In this document: piece after piece, positions 55,201-63,816 of the stretch
Numbering within the stretch: the first letter of the stretch is position 1
Layout of the letters: each line of letters starts with the position of its first letter
Source of the DNA: Roseovarius sp. MMSF_3350
GTDB lineage: Bacteria > Pseudomonadota > Alphaproteobacteria > Rhodobacterales > Rhodobacteraceae
Assembly: GCF_030733425.1 (NCBI RefSeq)
Contig: NZ_JASHIZ010000008.1
Span: 117,094-181,093 of the forward strand
DNA: 64,000 nt
Direction: 5' to 3'
Notes under the pieces: generated by a model
The model's database searches: none
What the model was told of the DNA's origin: nothing
The model's input: the letters and a program-made list of their open reading frames with translations, nothing else
Made by a program: the position numbers and the translations under genes

Positions 55201-56306
55201 CCATACCCGCCCCCATCGCCATGCTCGCCGAGCTGACACACCGCTGTCCGCTCTCCTGCCCCTATTGTTCCAACCCCGTGGAACTGGCCCGGCAGGACTC
55301 TGAGCTGGACACCGAAACCTGGGTCCGCGTCTTTGACGAGGCGGCAAGGCTCGGCGTGCTGCAACTCCACCTCTCGGGCGGCGAGCCTGCCTCCCGCCGG
55401 GATCTCGTCCCGCTCGTGCAGGCCGCCCGCGACGCGGGGCTCTACACCAACCTCATCACCTCCGGCATCGGCCTGACCGAGCGCCGGCTGAAGGAATTGG
55501 ACGAGGCCGGCCTCGACCACATTCAATTGTCCCTGCAGGGCACCACGCCCGAAATGGCCGACGAGATCGGCGGCTATAACGGAGGCTACAAGCGCAAGAT
55601 GCAGGTGGCCGAGTGGATCGGCCAGATCGGCTTTCCGCTCACGCTCAACGCCGTCCTGCACCGGCGCAACCTGCACCAGCTGCCCCGCGCCATCGAGATG
55701 GCACAGGAAATGGGCGCCCGCCGGATCGAGGTGGCCACCGTGCAATTCCACGGCTGGGCCCTCAAGAACCTCGACACCCTCATGCCCACCCGCGAACAAG
55801 CGCGCGAGGCCACCCGCATCGTCGCCGAATCCCGTGCCGCCCTGAAGGGCAGGCTGGTGATCGACTACGTGCCCGCGGATTATCACGACGATTACCCCAA
55901 GCGCTGCATGGGCGGCTGGGGCAGCACCGGCCTCAACGTCGCCCCCGACGGGCAGGTTCTGCCCTGCCACGCCGCGCAGTCCATCCCGCATCTGGAGTTC
56001 GAGACGGTGCGGGACAAGCCGCTCGACGAGATCTGGTACAACAGCGCTGCCTTCAACGCCTATCGCGGCACCGACTGGATGCAGGAGCCCTGCAAGTCCT
56101 GCGAGCGCAAGATGGTGGATTTCGGCGGCTGCCGGTGCCAGGCCATGGCCATCGTCGGCGACCCCGCCGCGACCGACCCCGTGTGCATCAAGTCACCCCA
56201 CCACGGCGCGCTGCAGACAAAGGCGGACACCCACGCGTCCAACACCGAGGCGCCGCTGGTCTACCGCACCATGCCCGGCAAGAAAGAGGTCGAGCCGACC
56301 AGCTGA
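55197..56306 (+). CDS. pqqE: Radical SAM enzyme PqqE
   Basis: 369 residues. Radical-SAM Cys motif CPLSCPYC (Cys17, 21, 24), then LSGGEPASRRD. The C-terminal SPASM part has CMGGWGS..., LPCHAA, and CKSCERKMVDFGGCRCQ for auxiliary iron-sulfur clusters. It forms the C-C bond between Glu16 and Tyr20 of PqqA. Last of the pqq operon. Confidence 0.97.
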   Translation: MTIPAPIAMLAELTHRCPLSCPYCSNPVELARQDSELDTETWVRVFDEAARLGVLQLHLSGGEPASRRDLVPLVQAARDAGLYTNLITSGIGLTERRLKELDEAGLDHIQLSLQGTTPEMADEIGGYNGGYKRKMQVAEWIGQIGFPLTLNAVLHRRNLHQLPRAIEMAQEMGARRIEVATVQFHGWALKNLDTLMPTREQAREATRIVAESRAALKGRLVIDYVPADYHDDYPKRCMGGWGSTGLNVAPDGQVLPCHAAQSIPHLEFETVRDKPLDEIWYNSAAFNAYRGTDWMQEPCKSCERKMVDFGGCRCQAMAIVGDPAATDPVCIKSPHHGALQTKADTHASNTEAPLVYRTMPGKKEVEPTS

Positions 56307-56313
56307 GGTTTGT

Positions 56314-56760
56314 TCAGAAACAGACGATCTCGGCTTCCGCCTGCGCCCGGCGCAGTTCCGCCACCAGGTTCGCCGCGGCGGCCGAGCTGTTGAACACCGC
56401 CATACGCTCGCCGCCCACCCGGCGCATCGACAGCACCGTTTCGGCCTCCAGGTATTCCTCGTAGGACAGGATCTGCGCCACCTCGTCCACCGAGCACGAG
56501 CATTTCTGCAGCATCTCGCGCGTGGTGCCGTTGGTGGACATGCAGGCAAACACGTAATCCGCCCGCGCCGCCGTCGGAAAATCGTTCAGTCGCTCGGCGG
56601 CGGTCTGCCCAATGGCCAGCCCCGGTGCCGCGATCATCATCGCAACCAACGCACGCCCCACGCCGCCCCGGCCCCCGAGCCGGGGCCTCTCGGCCTTCGC
56701 GCGCAGAGGTCCCGGGTCAAGCCCGGGACGGGGGGGACCGAACTCAAGCGGCTGTCTCAT
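56314..56760 (-). CDS. Exported small protein with palindromic element in its N-terminus
   Basis: 148 residues from the ATG that overlaps the previous stop (ATGA). Residues about 11-33 are encoded by the 64-bp palindromic element (GPPRPGLDPGPLRAKAERPR). A signal peptide follows (about 36-53; ALVAMMIAAPGLAIGQ). The mature domain has three Cys (FACMST, QKCSCSVDE) plus a terminal VCF and is otherwise unrecognised. The ordinary start may once have been closer to the signal peptide. Located between pqqE (convergent) and the 56757 gene. Confidence 0.65.
   Translation of the reverse strand: MRQPLEFGPPRPGLDPGPLRAKAERPRLGGRGGVGRALVAMMIAAPGLAIGQTAAERLNDFPTAARADYVFACMSTNGTTREMLQKCSCSVDEVAQILSYEEYLEAETVLSMRRVGGERMAVFNSSAAAANLVAELRRAQAEAEIVCF
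56666..56729. repeat. 64-bp double-palindrome element, copy A
   Basis: CCCCGGC...GCCGGGG (56666-56685) and GTCCCGGG-TCAAG-CCCGGGAC (56709-56729), 23 bases apart. Same layout and length, in inverse orientation, as copy B at 63046. Lies within the coding sequence just after the start codon. Looks like a REP-type dispersed repeat. Confidence 0.75.
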
Positions 56761-57431
56761 TGCGTCGCCTCCTCCAGCGTCTCGAATGTCAGTTCCGAGC
56801 GATAGCCCTCGCCACCCTCCGGCCCCGGCGCCTCGGCCAGCAGGTTCAGATACCATCCCGGCACGTCCTCGGACATCGTCACCGTCAGCTTCAGGTCACC
56901 GAAACCGCGCATCTGGGCGCGGTTGGGGTCCTCGGCAAAGGGTTGCATCGTCACGGTCTGGGTCTCGATGGTTTCACCGTCATACTCGGCCTTGCCAATC
57001 GTCACCTCGTTGGGCTGCACCAGCGCCTCCTTCACCCGGTTGCGGATGTAGAACTTGCTGCCGCCCGCGCTCTCGGCCATATCGCGCACGGTGGACTCGT
57101 AGAAGAACATGATCATCGGGTTGCCCACGCTGGCCGGAAACTGGCCCAGCTTGCGGTACTTCTCGCCCTGCCGCAGTTCCAGCACCGCCATCGGGCTCTC
57201 GCCCTCGCCCACCGTCAGCGCCACCTTGCCGGAATCGCGCTCTGCCGCGTCGGGCGCCAGCGCGTTGCTGACTTCCCGCTCATAGACCAGCGACTGATCG
57301 CGCGACACGCTGTCCAGCGTGCCGTTCTTGAACAAAAGATCATAGGTTTCCTGCCCGTCGAGCGGGGCGGCCATCGCCGTTGCACAGCTCAGCGCGACCC
57401 CGATCACGGCGCTCGTCAGACGCGTCATCAT
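56757..57431 (-). CDS. Exported protein of unknown function
   Basis: 224 residues with a signal peptide (about 1-21). The mature part is beta-rich (LDGQETYDLLFKNGTLDSVS, SVGNPMIMFFYESTVRDMAE, SKFYIRNRVKEALV) and may be a lipid- or ligand-binding barrel. ATG 57431 is favoured by GGGAGGAG eight bases ahead. I have seen similar proteins only as hypothetical in Rhodobacteraceae. It follows the hybrid kinase gene by 15 bases. Confidence 0.75.
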   Translation of the reverse strand: MMTRLTSAVIGVALSCATAMAAPLDGQETYDLLFKNGTLDSVSRDQSLVYEREVSNALAPDAAERDSGKVALTVGEGESPMAVLELRQGEKYRKLGQFPASVGNPMIMFFYESTVRDMAESAGGSKFYIRNRVKEALVQPNEVTIGKAEYDGETIETQTVTMQPFAEDPNRAQMRGFGDLKLTVTMSEDVPGWYLNLLAEAPGPEGGEGYRSELTFETLEEATQ

Positions 57432-57446
57432 GCTCAAATCTCCTCC

Positions 57447-59741
57447 CTATTCGGACCAGACACTATAGGCTCCGGCGACGCTGTCACCGGCCACTTTCGT
57501 ATCACCCTGCCCATCGGCACCGCCTTGCTGACCGATCTTCCACGCCATCAGCGGCCGCAGACGGTTCAGCTTCACCGGCTTGTAGATCACCGAGATGTCA
57601 TAAGTCAGCCCCGCCGCCCGCACCCTGGGGCTGCGATCGGCGGTGATCAGGATCGCCGGCACGTGCGCCCCGGTCAGCTTGCGCACCTTCGCTATGCCGT
57701 CCACGCCGGTCTCGTCATTGTCCAGCGTGTAATCGGCCAGAATGATATCGGGCGCCATGCCCATGTCCTCGACACAGGTCAGCGCCTCGTCGATCGACCG
57801 GCAGGCCAGCACGTCGGCCCCCCATTGTTCCAGCCGCTTGGTGGTGCCGAAAAGAACATCCTCGTCATTCTCGATCAGAAGAACGATCTGGTTTTCCAGC
57901 AGGTCATCGGCATTCGACGCAAGGCTCAGCGGTTCGTTGACCGCCGGCGCATCCGCGACCGTCTCCAACTCGATCCGAAACACCGACCCAACGCCGGGCT
58001 TCGACTTCACCGACAGCTTGTGCCCCAGCAGCCGACAGGCCCGTTCCACCACCGACAGGCCCAGGCCGACGCCCGCGGCCAGCTTCTCGCCATCGGCGCG
58101 GGCGAACTCCTCGAACACCCGCTGCTGATCGCGCTTGGGGATGCCGATGCCGGTATCCCAGACCTCCAGCACCACGCGCCCCTCGCGGCGGCGGCACCCG
58201 ACCAGAACGCGCCCCCCCGGCTGGGTGTACTGGATGGCGTTCACTACCAGGTTCTGGATCGACCGCAACAGGTAGACCGGGTCGGACCGCACCAGCACCG
58301 AACAGGGCACCATCTTCAGGCGCACGTTCTTCTGCTCGGCCACAAGGCTCTGGTCGGCATGGATGCTGTTCATCATCGCCGTCAGGTTCACCACCAGCGG
58401 CGACACCGTGTCGGGCGCCGCACTTTCCAGCCGCGAAATATCCAAGAGCAAGTGCAGCAACTGCTCGGTCGACCGGAACGAGCCTTCCAGCCGCTCCACC
58501 ATGCCATGCATGTCGGTGCCGCGCGACGTCTCCAGCAGGGTCGAGATCAACAGCTTGGCGGCATTGATAGGCTGCAACAGGTCGTGGCTTGCGGCGGCCA
58601 GGAAACGCGTCTTCGACGACACCGCCTTCTCCGCCTTGTCCTTGGCGTCGCGCAAGGCCTCCTCGACGCGCGCCTTTTTCTCGTACTCCTCGGTCAGCTT
58701 CTCGTTGGCGCGGGTCAGCTCGGCGGTGCGCTCCATCACCCGGCGTTCCAGCGTCTCGGTCGCGCGTGCTTCCAGCGTCACGTCCTCGACCTCCACGAGG
58801 TAGCCGCTGTCGGGCATCTCGTGCATGTGCAGCTCCAGCACACGCTCGGGCCCCAGCCGTACGCGCTGGCGGAACGCGCCTTCGGTCACCAGCTTGCGAT
58901 AGATCGCCTCGATATTGACGGCGCCCCCCTCGACAGCCAGCCCGTTGGCGAAAAGATACTCCACCAGCGCCGTCACCGGCTCACCTTCCGCAACATAGGA
59001 CGCGGGCAGGCCCAGCAATTCGCGGAACTGACCGTTATGCATCAGAACCTTGCCCCGCGACGAGAACGTGCACACCCCAGAGGTCAGCGTCTGGAACACC
59101 GCCTTCAGGTAATCCTCCTGCCGGTCGATCAGGCTTTCCTTCTCCGACCGGTTGCGCCGCACGAAATCGGTGATCTCGGTCAACAGCAGCACCACGTTGT
59201 CGCCCGAGGTGTGCTGCGCGCTCAGCTGGAACCAGCGGTCGTCGGCCATCTCGATCATGACCGAGGTGATCACCCCTTCGTCGCGTCGCTTCTCCAGCGT
59301 GGCGGGCAGCGTGGCCAGGTTGCGGTCGGCCGAGCGGAAGAACTTGCTCGACACCAGCCGCGCAAAGAACCGCCCGATCGACAGCCCGGTGTCGATCTTG
59401 TTCGAGATATCCGGGAACAGCTGCAAAAACAGGTGGTTGCACAGCTCCAGCTTGCCGTCGATGAACAGGGCAAAGCCGCCCTCCATCGACGACAGCGCCG
59501 CCACCAGGCTCTTGCGCATCCGCTCCTGCTCGCCGCGGACCGTCTCCAGCTCCGACACCGCGCGCGCCAGGTCGCGGCCCTGCGCCTGCATCTTCTCCTG
59601 CAACTCGATCGCCGATTGGAAGGCGCGAAACGCCGACGGGCGCACATCGTCCTGCCGGTTGGCCCTCCGCATCAGCGCGTCGATGATCCGCGCCTGCCGT
59701 TCGACCTGTATGTCCAGCGGATCGTCGGGATTCACCAGCAT
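57447..59741 (-). CDS. Hybrid histidine kinase with PAS domains and C-terminal receiver (FlhS-like)
   Basis: 764 residues, no membrane helix. An N-terminal coiled coil (about 45-85), two PAS-like domains (LSSMEGGFALFIDGKLELC; FQTLTSGVCTFSSRGKVLMH) and another coiled coil. HisKA follows with AAASHDLLQPINAAKLL, HATPase_c with DTGIGIPKRDQQRVFEEFAR and GVGLGLSVVERA. The C-terminal receiver (about 635-750) has LLIENDEDVL, phospho-Asp in ILADYTLDND and IYKPV. Together with the FIST and LuxR genes it resembles the FlhS/FlhR system that controls methanol and formaldehyde oxidation in Paracoccus. Confidence 0.88.
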   Translation of the reverse strand: MLVNPDDPLDIQVERQARIIDALMRRANRQDDVRPSAFRAFQSAIELQEKMQAQGRDLARAVSELETVRGEQERMRKSLVAALSSMEGGFALFIDGKLELCNHLFLQLFPDISNKIDTGLSIGRFFARLVSSKFFRSADRNLATLPATLEKRRDEGVITSVMIEMADDRWFQLSAQHTSGDNVVLLLTEITDFVRRNRSEKESLIDRQEDYLKAVFQTLTSGVCTFSSRGKVLMHNGQFRELLGLPASYVAEGEPVTALVEYLFANGLAVEGGAVNIEAIYRKLVTEGAFRQRVRLGPERVLELHMHEMPDSGYLVEVEDVTLEARATETLERRVMERTAELTRANEKLTEEYEKKARVEEALRDAKDKAEKAVSSKTRFLAAASHDLLQPINAAKLLISTLLETSRGTDMHGMVERLEGSFRSTEQLLHLLLDISRLESAAPDTVSPLVVNLTAMMNSIHADQSLVAEQKNVRLKMVPCSVLVRSDPVYLLRSIQNLVVNAIQYTQPGGRVLVGCRRREGRVVLEVWDTGIGIPKRDQQRVFEEFARADGEKLAAGVGLGLSVVERACRLLGHKLSVKSKPGVGSVFRIELETVADAPAVNEPLSLASNADDLLENQIVLLIENDEDVLFGTTKRLEQWGADVLACRSIDEALTCVEDMGMAPDIILADYTLDNDETGVDGIAKVRKLTGAHVPAILITADRSPRVRAAGLTYDISVIYKPVKLNRLRPLMAWKIGQQGGADGQGDTKVAGDSVAGAYSVWSE

Positions 59742-60892
59742 CAGTTCAGCACCCGCGCCTCGGGCCTGAAGAACGCCACGCCCACGAAGGTCTGGTTCAT
59801 GTGCAGGCCCGATTTCTGCTCGCCATAGGTGTTGAATCCGATCACCCGATGGGTGCGCAGAATGTCCGAAACCTCTTGGGTCAGCTGCTTGTGCTCGAAC
59901 TCCAGCCGCCGCAGGAAACAGTCGAACCCAAGGATGAAATCCGGCGGCTGCCCCGCCGCGTCGCGCGTCGACAACCCTTCGTGCAGAGCATCAAGGCTGC
60001 CCTGCGCGCGGCCCAGCGTCAGGATCAGCCCGTCGTCGATCGCCGCCAGCAGCGACAGCGCGCCGCCCGGCTTGGTGTCGCTGATCGCGCGAGCGTAATG
60101 CGTCAGGTTGTGGCGCAGCATCATCGGGTTCTCCGCGAACACCTCCGGGCTCAGCGCCTCGGGCGGGCAGCCCACCAGCCGCGCGTATTCCTCCGCCGCC
60201 GGCGCCCCGTTGATCTCGTAGACCAGCCGCTCCTCGGGGTCGGCCGAGGTGATGACGATCTGAGCCCCCTCGGGCTGGAAATGGTCAAAGGCCACGCCCT
60301 GGAACTGCAGGTCGGTCTCGATCAGCAACAGCACGGCGGCCCCGGAATGCGCCTTTCCGTCATGCAGCACGAACGTCCGCTCGAACTTCAGCCCGTCCGC
60401 CGCCGATCCGCCGAAGATCGGCACGTCGCCCAGCACCGCATCAAGGGTCGAAACCAGCAGATCCTCCTGTTTCGACAACCCGTCCGCCACGATCAGCGCG
60501 AACCGGTTCCAGCCCGCCGTGTGCCGGAACCGCTCGGCCTGTTTCTGCGCCTCGGCGGCAAAGGCGGTGGCGTGATCCGGGCACAGGTCCCGGAACAGCA
60601 TCGACGCGCAGCGGAAATTGCGCCGCGGGAACCCAAGCAGCAGCAGAGCCTGGTCGTCATAGCCGTCGGTGGTGATCTGCCCCGCCGAGCTGCACCCGAA
60701 GACCGGTACGCCCCGGAACGCCCCGGACAACAGCGCGCTGGTCTCATCGACATCCAGGCAACCGGGCAGGATCGCGAACACGAAACACAGGCCCTTGCCC
60801 GCCATTCCCGCCGCCGCTTCGGCAACGGCGGTGGCGGGGTCCTCGGCCCGGGATTCCCCGATGATCACGAATTCAGGGGGAGAGGATTTCAC
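59741..60892 (-). CDS. FIST domain signal-sensing protein
   Basis: 383 residues. FIST_N (about 30-210; FVFAILPGCLDVDETSALLS, VFGCSSAGQITTDG, PIFGGSAADGLKFERTFVLH) and FIST_C (about 210-370; HKQLTQEVSDILRTHRVIGF, NTYGEQKSGLHMNQTFVGVA). FIST proteins are sensors thought to bind small ligands. GTG start ten bases after the LuxR regulator stop; TGATG overlap with the kinase gene. It likely passes its signal to the kinase. Confidence 0.9.
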   Translation of the reverse strand: MKSSPPEFVIIGESRAEDPATAVAEAAAGMAGKGLCFVFAILPGCLDVDETSALLSGAFRGVPVFGCSSAGQITTDGYDDQALLLLGFPRRNFRCASMLFRDLCPDHATAFAAEAQKQAERFRHTAGWNRFALIVADGLSKQEDLLVSTLDAVLGDVPIFGGSAADGLKFERTFVLHDGKAHSGAAVLLLIETDLQFQGVAFDHFQPEGAQIVITSADPEERLVYEINGAPAAEEYARLVGCPPEALSPEVFAENPMMLRHNLTHYARAISDTKPGGALSLLAAIDDGLILTLGRAQGSLDALHEGLSTRDAAGQPPDFILGFDCFLRRLEFEHKQLTQEVSDILRTHRVIGFNTYGEQKSGLHMNQTFVGVAFFRPEARVLN

Positions 60893-60902
60893 GCGCCTGC
60901 GC

Positions 60903-61616
60903 CTAGTGCTGCAGGAAAGCGCGCGCCTCGGGTTCGGCATGGCGCGCCATCACCGACTCCACGAACACCACCGCCTGGGTCCGGTTGCGCACGTCCAGCC
61001 GCCGCAACAGCGCGGTGATGTGCGCTTTTACCGTCGCCTCCGCCAGCGACAGTTCATAGGCGATCTGCTTGTTGGGCTTGCCCGCGCAGATCAGCTTCAG
61101 GATGTTGACCTGCTGCGGCGTCAGGATGCTCAGCTCCGGCGTGGTCTTGAACAGGTCGTCCTGGCCCTCGCCGGCCTCGGCATTGACGTATTCGGCGGGA
61201 ATATAGCGCCGCCCTGCAGTGATCTCGGACACCGCGAATTGCAGCGTCTTGGCCGAGGCGTCCTTTTGCAAAAATCCCATCGCGCCCGACCGCAACAGCG
61301 TGTGCACCAACTCGCTCGACGCCAGCGACGAGATCACCAGCACCCGCGCTTCCGGCAGCCGCTCACGCAACTTCTCGAATCCCGACACGCCGGTCACGTC
61401 CGGCAGCTTGAGGTCGAACATTACCAGATCGGGGAGAAATCCTTCGTCCAGCAGATCGAAACAGGCCTTCAGGCTGCCCGCCTTGCGAATGTCGCATTCC
61501 GGAAATCCCAACGTCAGCGCCGTCTCCAGCGCGTCGCTGTAAAGCGGATGGTCGTCCACGATCATCACCGACGACACAGGCTGCGCGTTTGCGCAATTGT
61601 CTCTTGCTGCCAACAT
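60903..61616 (-). CDS. LuxR/NarL-type response regulator (FlhR-like)
   Basis: 237 residues. Receiver domain with VMIVDDHPLYSDALETAL, phospho-Asp in LVMFDLKLPD and Lys in FLQKDAS. The C-terminal LuxR helix-turn-helix (about 160-225) reads LTPQQVNILKLICAGKPNKQ, then EATVKAHITALLRRLDVRN. The start ATG has GGGAGG six bases ahead; longer readings are unlike the family. First gene of the minus-strand regulatory run, next to the PQQ island. Confidence 0.9.
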   Translation of the reverse strand: MLAARDNCANAQPVSSVMIVDDHPLYSDALETALTLGFPECDIRKAGSLKACFDLLDEGFLPDLVMFDLKLPDVTGVSGFEKLRERLPEARVLVISSLASSELVHTLLRSGAMGFLQKDASAKTLQFAVSEITAGRRYIPAEYVNAEAGEGQDDLFKTTPELSILTPQQVNILKLICAGKPNKQIAYELSLAEATVKAHITALLRRLDVRNRTQAVVFVESVMARHAEPEARAFLQH

Positions 61617-61840
61617 GCCGGTCCTCCCAAAGAGAAAAGTAGCATCAAATCGAGAATGATCAACCATTTGGCTCCGACAGGGGCGGACCGGCGACAGACA
61701 GCCTAACGCCCCGCCAACCGCGTGCCCGGCACAGGTTTTCGGAAATCCTCCGGATCCTGCCCCTGCAAGCCCTTGCGACACAGCGTTTTCTGCGCCGCGC
61801 CAACGTCGCCCCGGGGCGCAGCCGGCTGGCCGTCACGTTC
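61617..61840. other. Intergenic region between LuxR regulator and batD
   Basis: About 220 bases between two minus-strand genes. It should carry the promoter of the regulatory run. No gene or clear terminator was seen; an open frame on the plus strand here has no ribosome site. Confidence 0.4.
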
Positions 61841-63145
61841 TCAGCGCGCGAACCGCGTCAAATCGCCCGGCTCGCCGGTGCCCGCGAAGATCGCCCGGTC
61901 AAGCTCCGCCAGCCGCGCGCGGTAGGTCTCGGCGCCCCGGCCGGCCTGCGACAGCGCCACCAGCGCCTGCCGCATCTCCCCGACCCGCCCGGCGCGCGCC
62001 GCCCGGCGCAGCGCGCGCCGCTTGGGATGCAATGCCGGCACCCAGTCCGAAACCCTGGGCAGCCCCGACCACGACCGTCCCCTCAGCCCCAGCATCAGCG
62101 CCGCGACGAATACCGCCAGCGCCGCGCCCAGCGCAGGACCGCCCGGCAATACCGCTTCGGCAGGCTCGGGCCCGGTGGCGGCCTGTGCATCGGCCCCACT
62201 TCTCGGCAGCCGCGCGCCATAGGCCACCCGCTGCGCATCGATCTCCACCGTCCGGGTTTCGCGCGTCGTGGTGTCGAAATAGTCAAAGCTCAGCGGCTCG
62301 ACGACCGCCGACACATCGTTGCCCGGCCGAACCGTCCAGCGCCAGAAGGCGATCGTCTTCGGCCCTTCCGGCGTCAACTGGATCAGCCGCTTTTCGGGAT
62401 GCGCAAAGATCATGCCGGAAGGCGAGTTCAGCTCCGGCATCGGCGGGATCATCTCGGGCGTCGCGCCCAGCGCCTCGACGCGGATCACCCGCAACACACC
62501 CTCTCCCGGCACCAGCTGGTCGGGCGCGTTCGACCACGTGTCCGACACTTCCAGCCGCCGCACCGGAAACCACCAACCACTGCCCTCCGGCGCCGCCGCC
62601 ACCTCGATCGTCAGCGGCTCCGACGCGACCTCGTGCTCGAACCAATCGTCGCCCTCGTCCGTCAGCGTCAGCCGGTGGCGAAACGCCCCGATGGTCAGGG
62701 TTCCCGGCCGCTCCGGATAGACCGCCATGCGCCGGATGAAGACCTTGACCTTGCGCCCGTCCATCCGCTCCTCACGCCAGGTGTCGGGCCCCAGCTGCGA
62801 CCAGTTGAAGCCCTCCAGTTCCGGCTGGACCAGCATCTCGCGGGTGATATAGCGCCGATAGGTGCCACGGATGGTCAGCAGCACCATTTCCCGCGTGAAG
62901 GGTGTCGCCTGCCGTTCCTCCACGCTGACCTCCAAGGCCAACTCACCGGGATGCACCTCGCGCGTCTGTCCGAACGCCATCGCCGGCATCAGAAGCACGA
63001 GCATCGCAAGCGCCAACACTCCGACCGCAAACACACGCCCCCGCCGTCCCGGACTTGATCCGGGACCTTTCGCCTTCTCCCGCGACAGGCCCCGGCTCGA
63101 GGGCCGGGGCGGACCCGCGGCGGGCGTCTCACAAGCAATCGTCAT
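61841..63145 (-). CDS. batD: BatD family protein
   Basis: 434 residues. Residues about 12-37 come from the 64-bp palindromic element. A signal peptide follows (about 38-60; VLALAMLVLLMPAMAFGQ). The mature domain shows BatD-like Ig repeats (VLLTIRGTYRRYITREML, WREERMDGRKVKVFIRRMAV, IIRVEALG-like RVIRVEALGATPEMIPPMP). A membrane helix lies near residues 340-360, followed by a basic cytoplasmic tail. The ATG overlaps the TPR gene stop (ATGA). A GTG at 63034 would remove the element and start directly at the signal peptide. Bat proteins act with MoxR ATPases in envelope stress. Confidence 0.85.
   Translation of the reverse strand: MTIACETPAAGPPRPSSRGLSREKAKGPGSSPGRRGRVFAVGVLALAMLVLLMPAMAFGQTREVHPGELALEVSVEERQATPFTREMVLLTIRGTYRRYITREMLVQPELEGFNWSQLGPDTWREERMDGRKVKVFIRRMAVYPERPGTLTIGAFRHRLTLTDEGDDWFEHEVASEPLTIEVAAAPEGSGWWFPVRRLEVSDTWSNAPDQLVPGEGVLRVIRVEALGATPEMIPPMPELNSPSGMIFAHPEKRLIQLTPEGPKTIAFWRWTVRPGNDVSAVVEPLSFDYFDTTTRETRTVEIDAQRVAYGARLPRSGADAQAATGPEPAEAVLPGGPALGAALAVFVAALMLGLRGRSWSGLPRVSDWVPALHPKRRALRRAARAGRVGEMRQALVALSQAGRGAETYRARLAELDRAIFAGTGEPGDLTRFAR
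63046..63109. repeat. 64-bp double-palindrome element, copy B
   Basis: GTCCCGGA-CTTGA-TCCGGGAC (63046-63066) and CCCCGGC...GCCGGGG (63090-63109), 23 bases apart, exactly the design of copy A in reverse. Here it is read in the opposite sense relative to its host gene. Inside the N-terminal coding part of batD. Confidence 0.75.
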
Positions 63146-63816
63146 CCCGGATCCTCCGCCTCGGGCGGCGCGAGGCCCAGGTTCCTGCGCCGCTTGTGCT
63201 CCTGCAATATCCGCTCGGACATGAACTCCCCCGGCACGTCCTCCAACTGTAACAGCCAGCGGTCGTCGGCCACCATGAAATAGTCCTTGAACACCCGCCG
63301 CACCCCCAGTTTGCCACGGCCTTCCAGCTCTGCCATGCCCAGTGCCGCGCCGGTGTTGCTCACCCCGTCCCCGGTCGACGCCGCCCGCGCGTCGCCCTCT
63401 CCCACCTCGGCCTTTGCCGTGGGACCGCGCTTGCGGTCGGGCAGCAGGTCAAGCGCCTCGGGGTCGATCGCCAGCCCCGCGTAATAGGCCGCAACCACAT
63501 CGAAATTCGCCCGCGCCCGCGGATCGCCGGCCGCGATGGCCAGGTCATAGGCCTCCAGCGCGCCTGCATACTCCCCCGCGAACACCAGCGCATTGCCACG
63601 GTTATAGTCCTGCCCCGCCGCCGCGAAGGCCTCTGCCGCCGCGTCGTACGCGCCGGCCCGGAACCGCGCCACGCCCTGCCAGTCCGGCGCCTCGAACACC
63701 GCCGCCGCCCATCCCGGCAGCCCCACCGCCAACAGAACGCGCCCCACCGACGCCGCGCCGCCCAGGGCCAGCCCCGCCAGCAGGAACACCGCCGTTATCA
63801 ACGCCAGCCCCCTCAT
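63142..63816 (-). CDS. TPR-containing Bat operon protein
   Basis: 224 residues. Two N-terminal hydrophobic segments (about 3-20 and 26-43) are followed by TPR-like helices (FRAGAYDAAAEAFAAAGQDY, NALVFAGEYAGALEAYDLAI). The C-terminal part is charged (RRVFKDYFMVADDRWLLQLE). Position between VWA protein and BatD corresponds to BatC/BatE-like TPR proteins. ATGA overlaps on both sides. Confidence 0.8.
   Translation of the reverse strand: MRGLALITAVFLLAGLALGGAASVGRVLLAVGLPGWAAAVFEAPDWQGVARFRAGAYDAAAEAFAAAGQDYNRGNALVFAGEYAGALEAYDLAIAAGDPRARANFDVVAAYYAGLAIDPEALDLLPDRKRGPTAKAEVGEGDARAASTGDGVSNTGAALGMAELEGRGKLGVRRVFKDYFMVADDRWLLQLEDVPGEFMSERILQEHKRRRNLGLAPPEAEDPG

Noticed and set aside
56625..59828. 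1067-codon open frame on the plus strand
   Set aside because: Antisense of the hybrid kinase and neighbours, His/Arg/Gln-rich and without family motifs.
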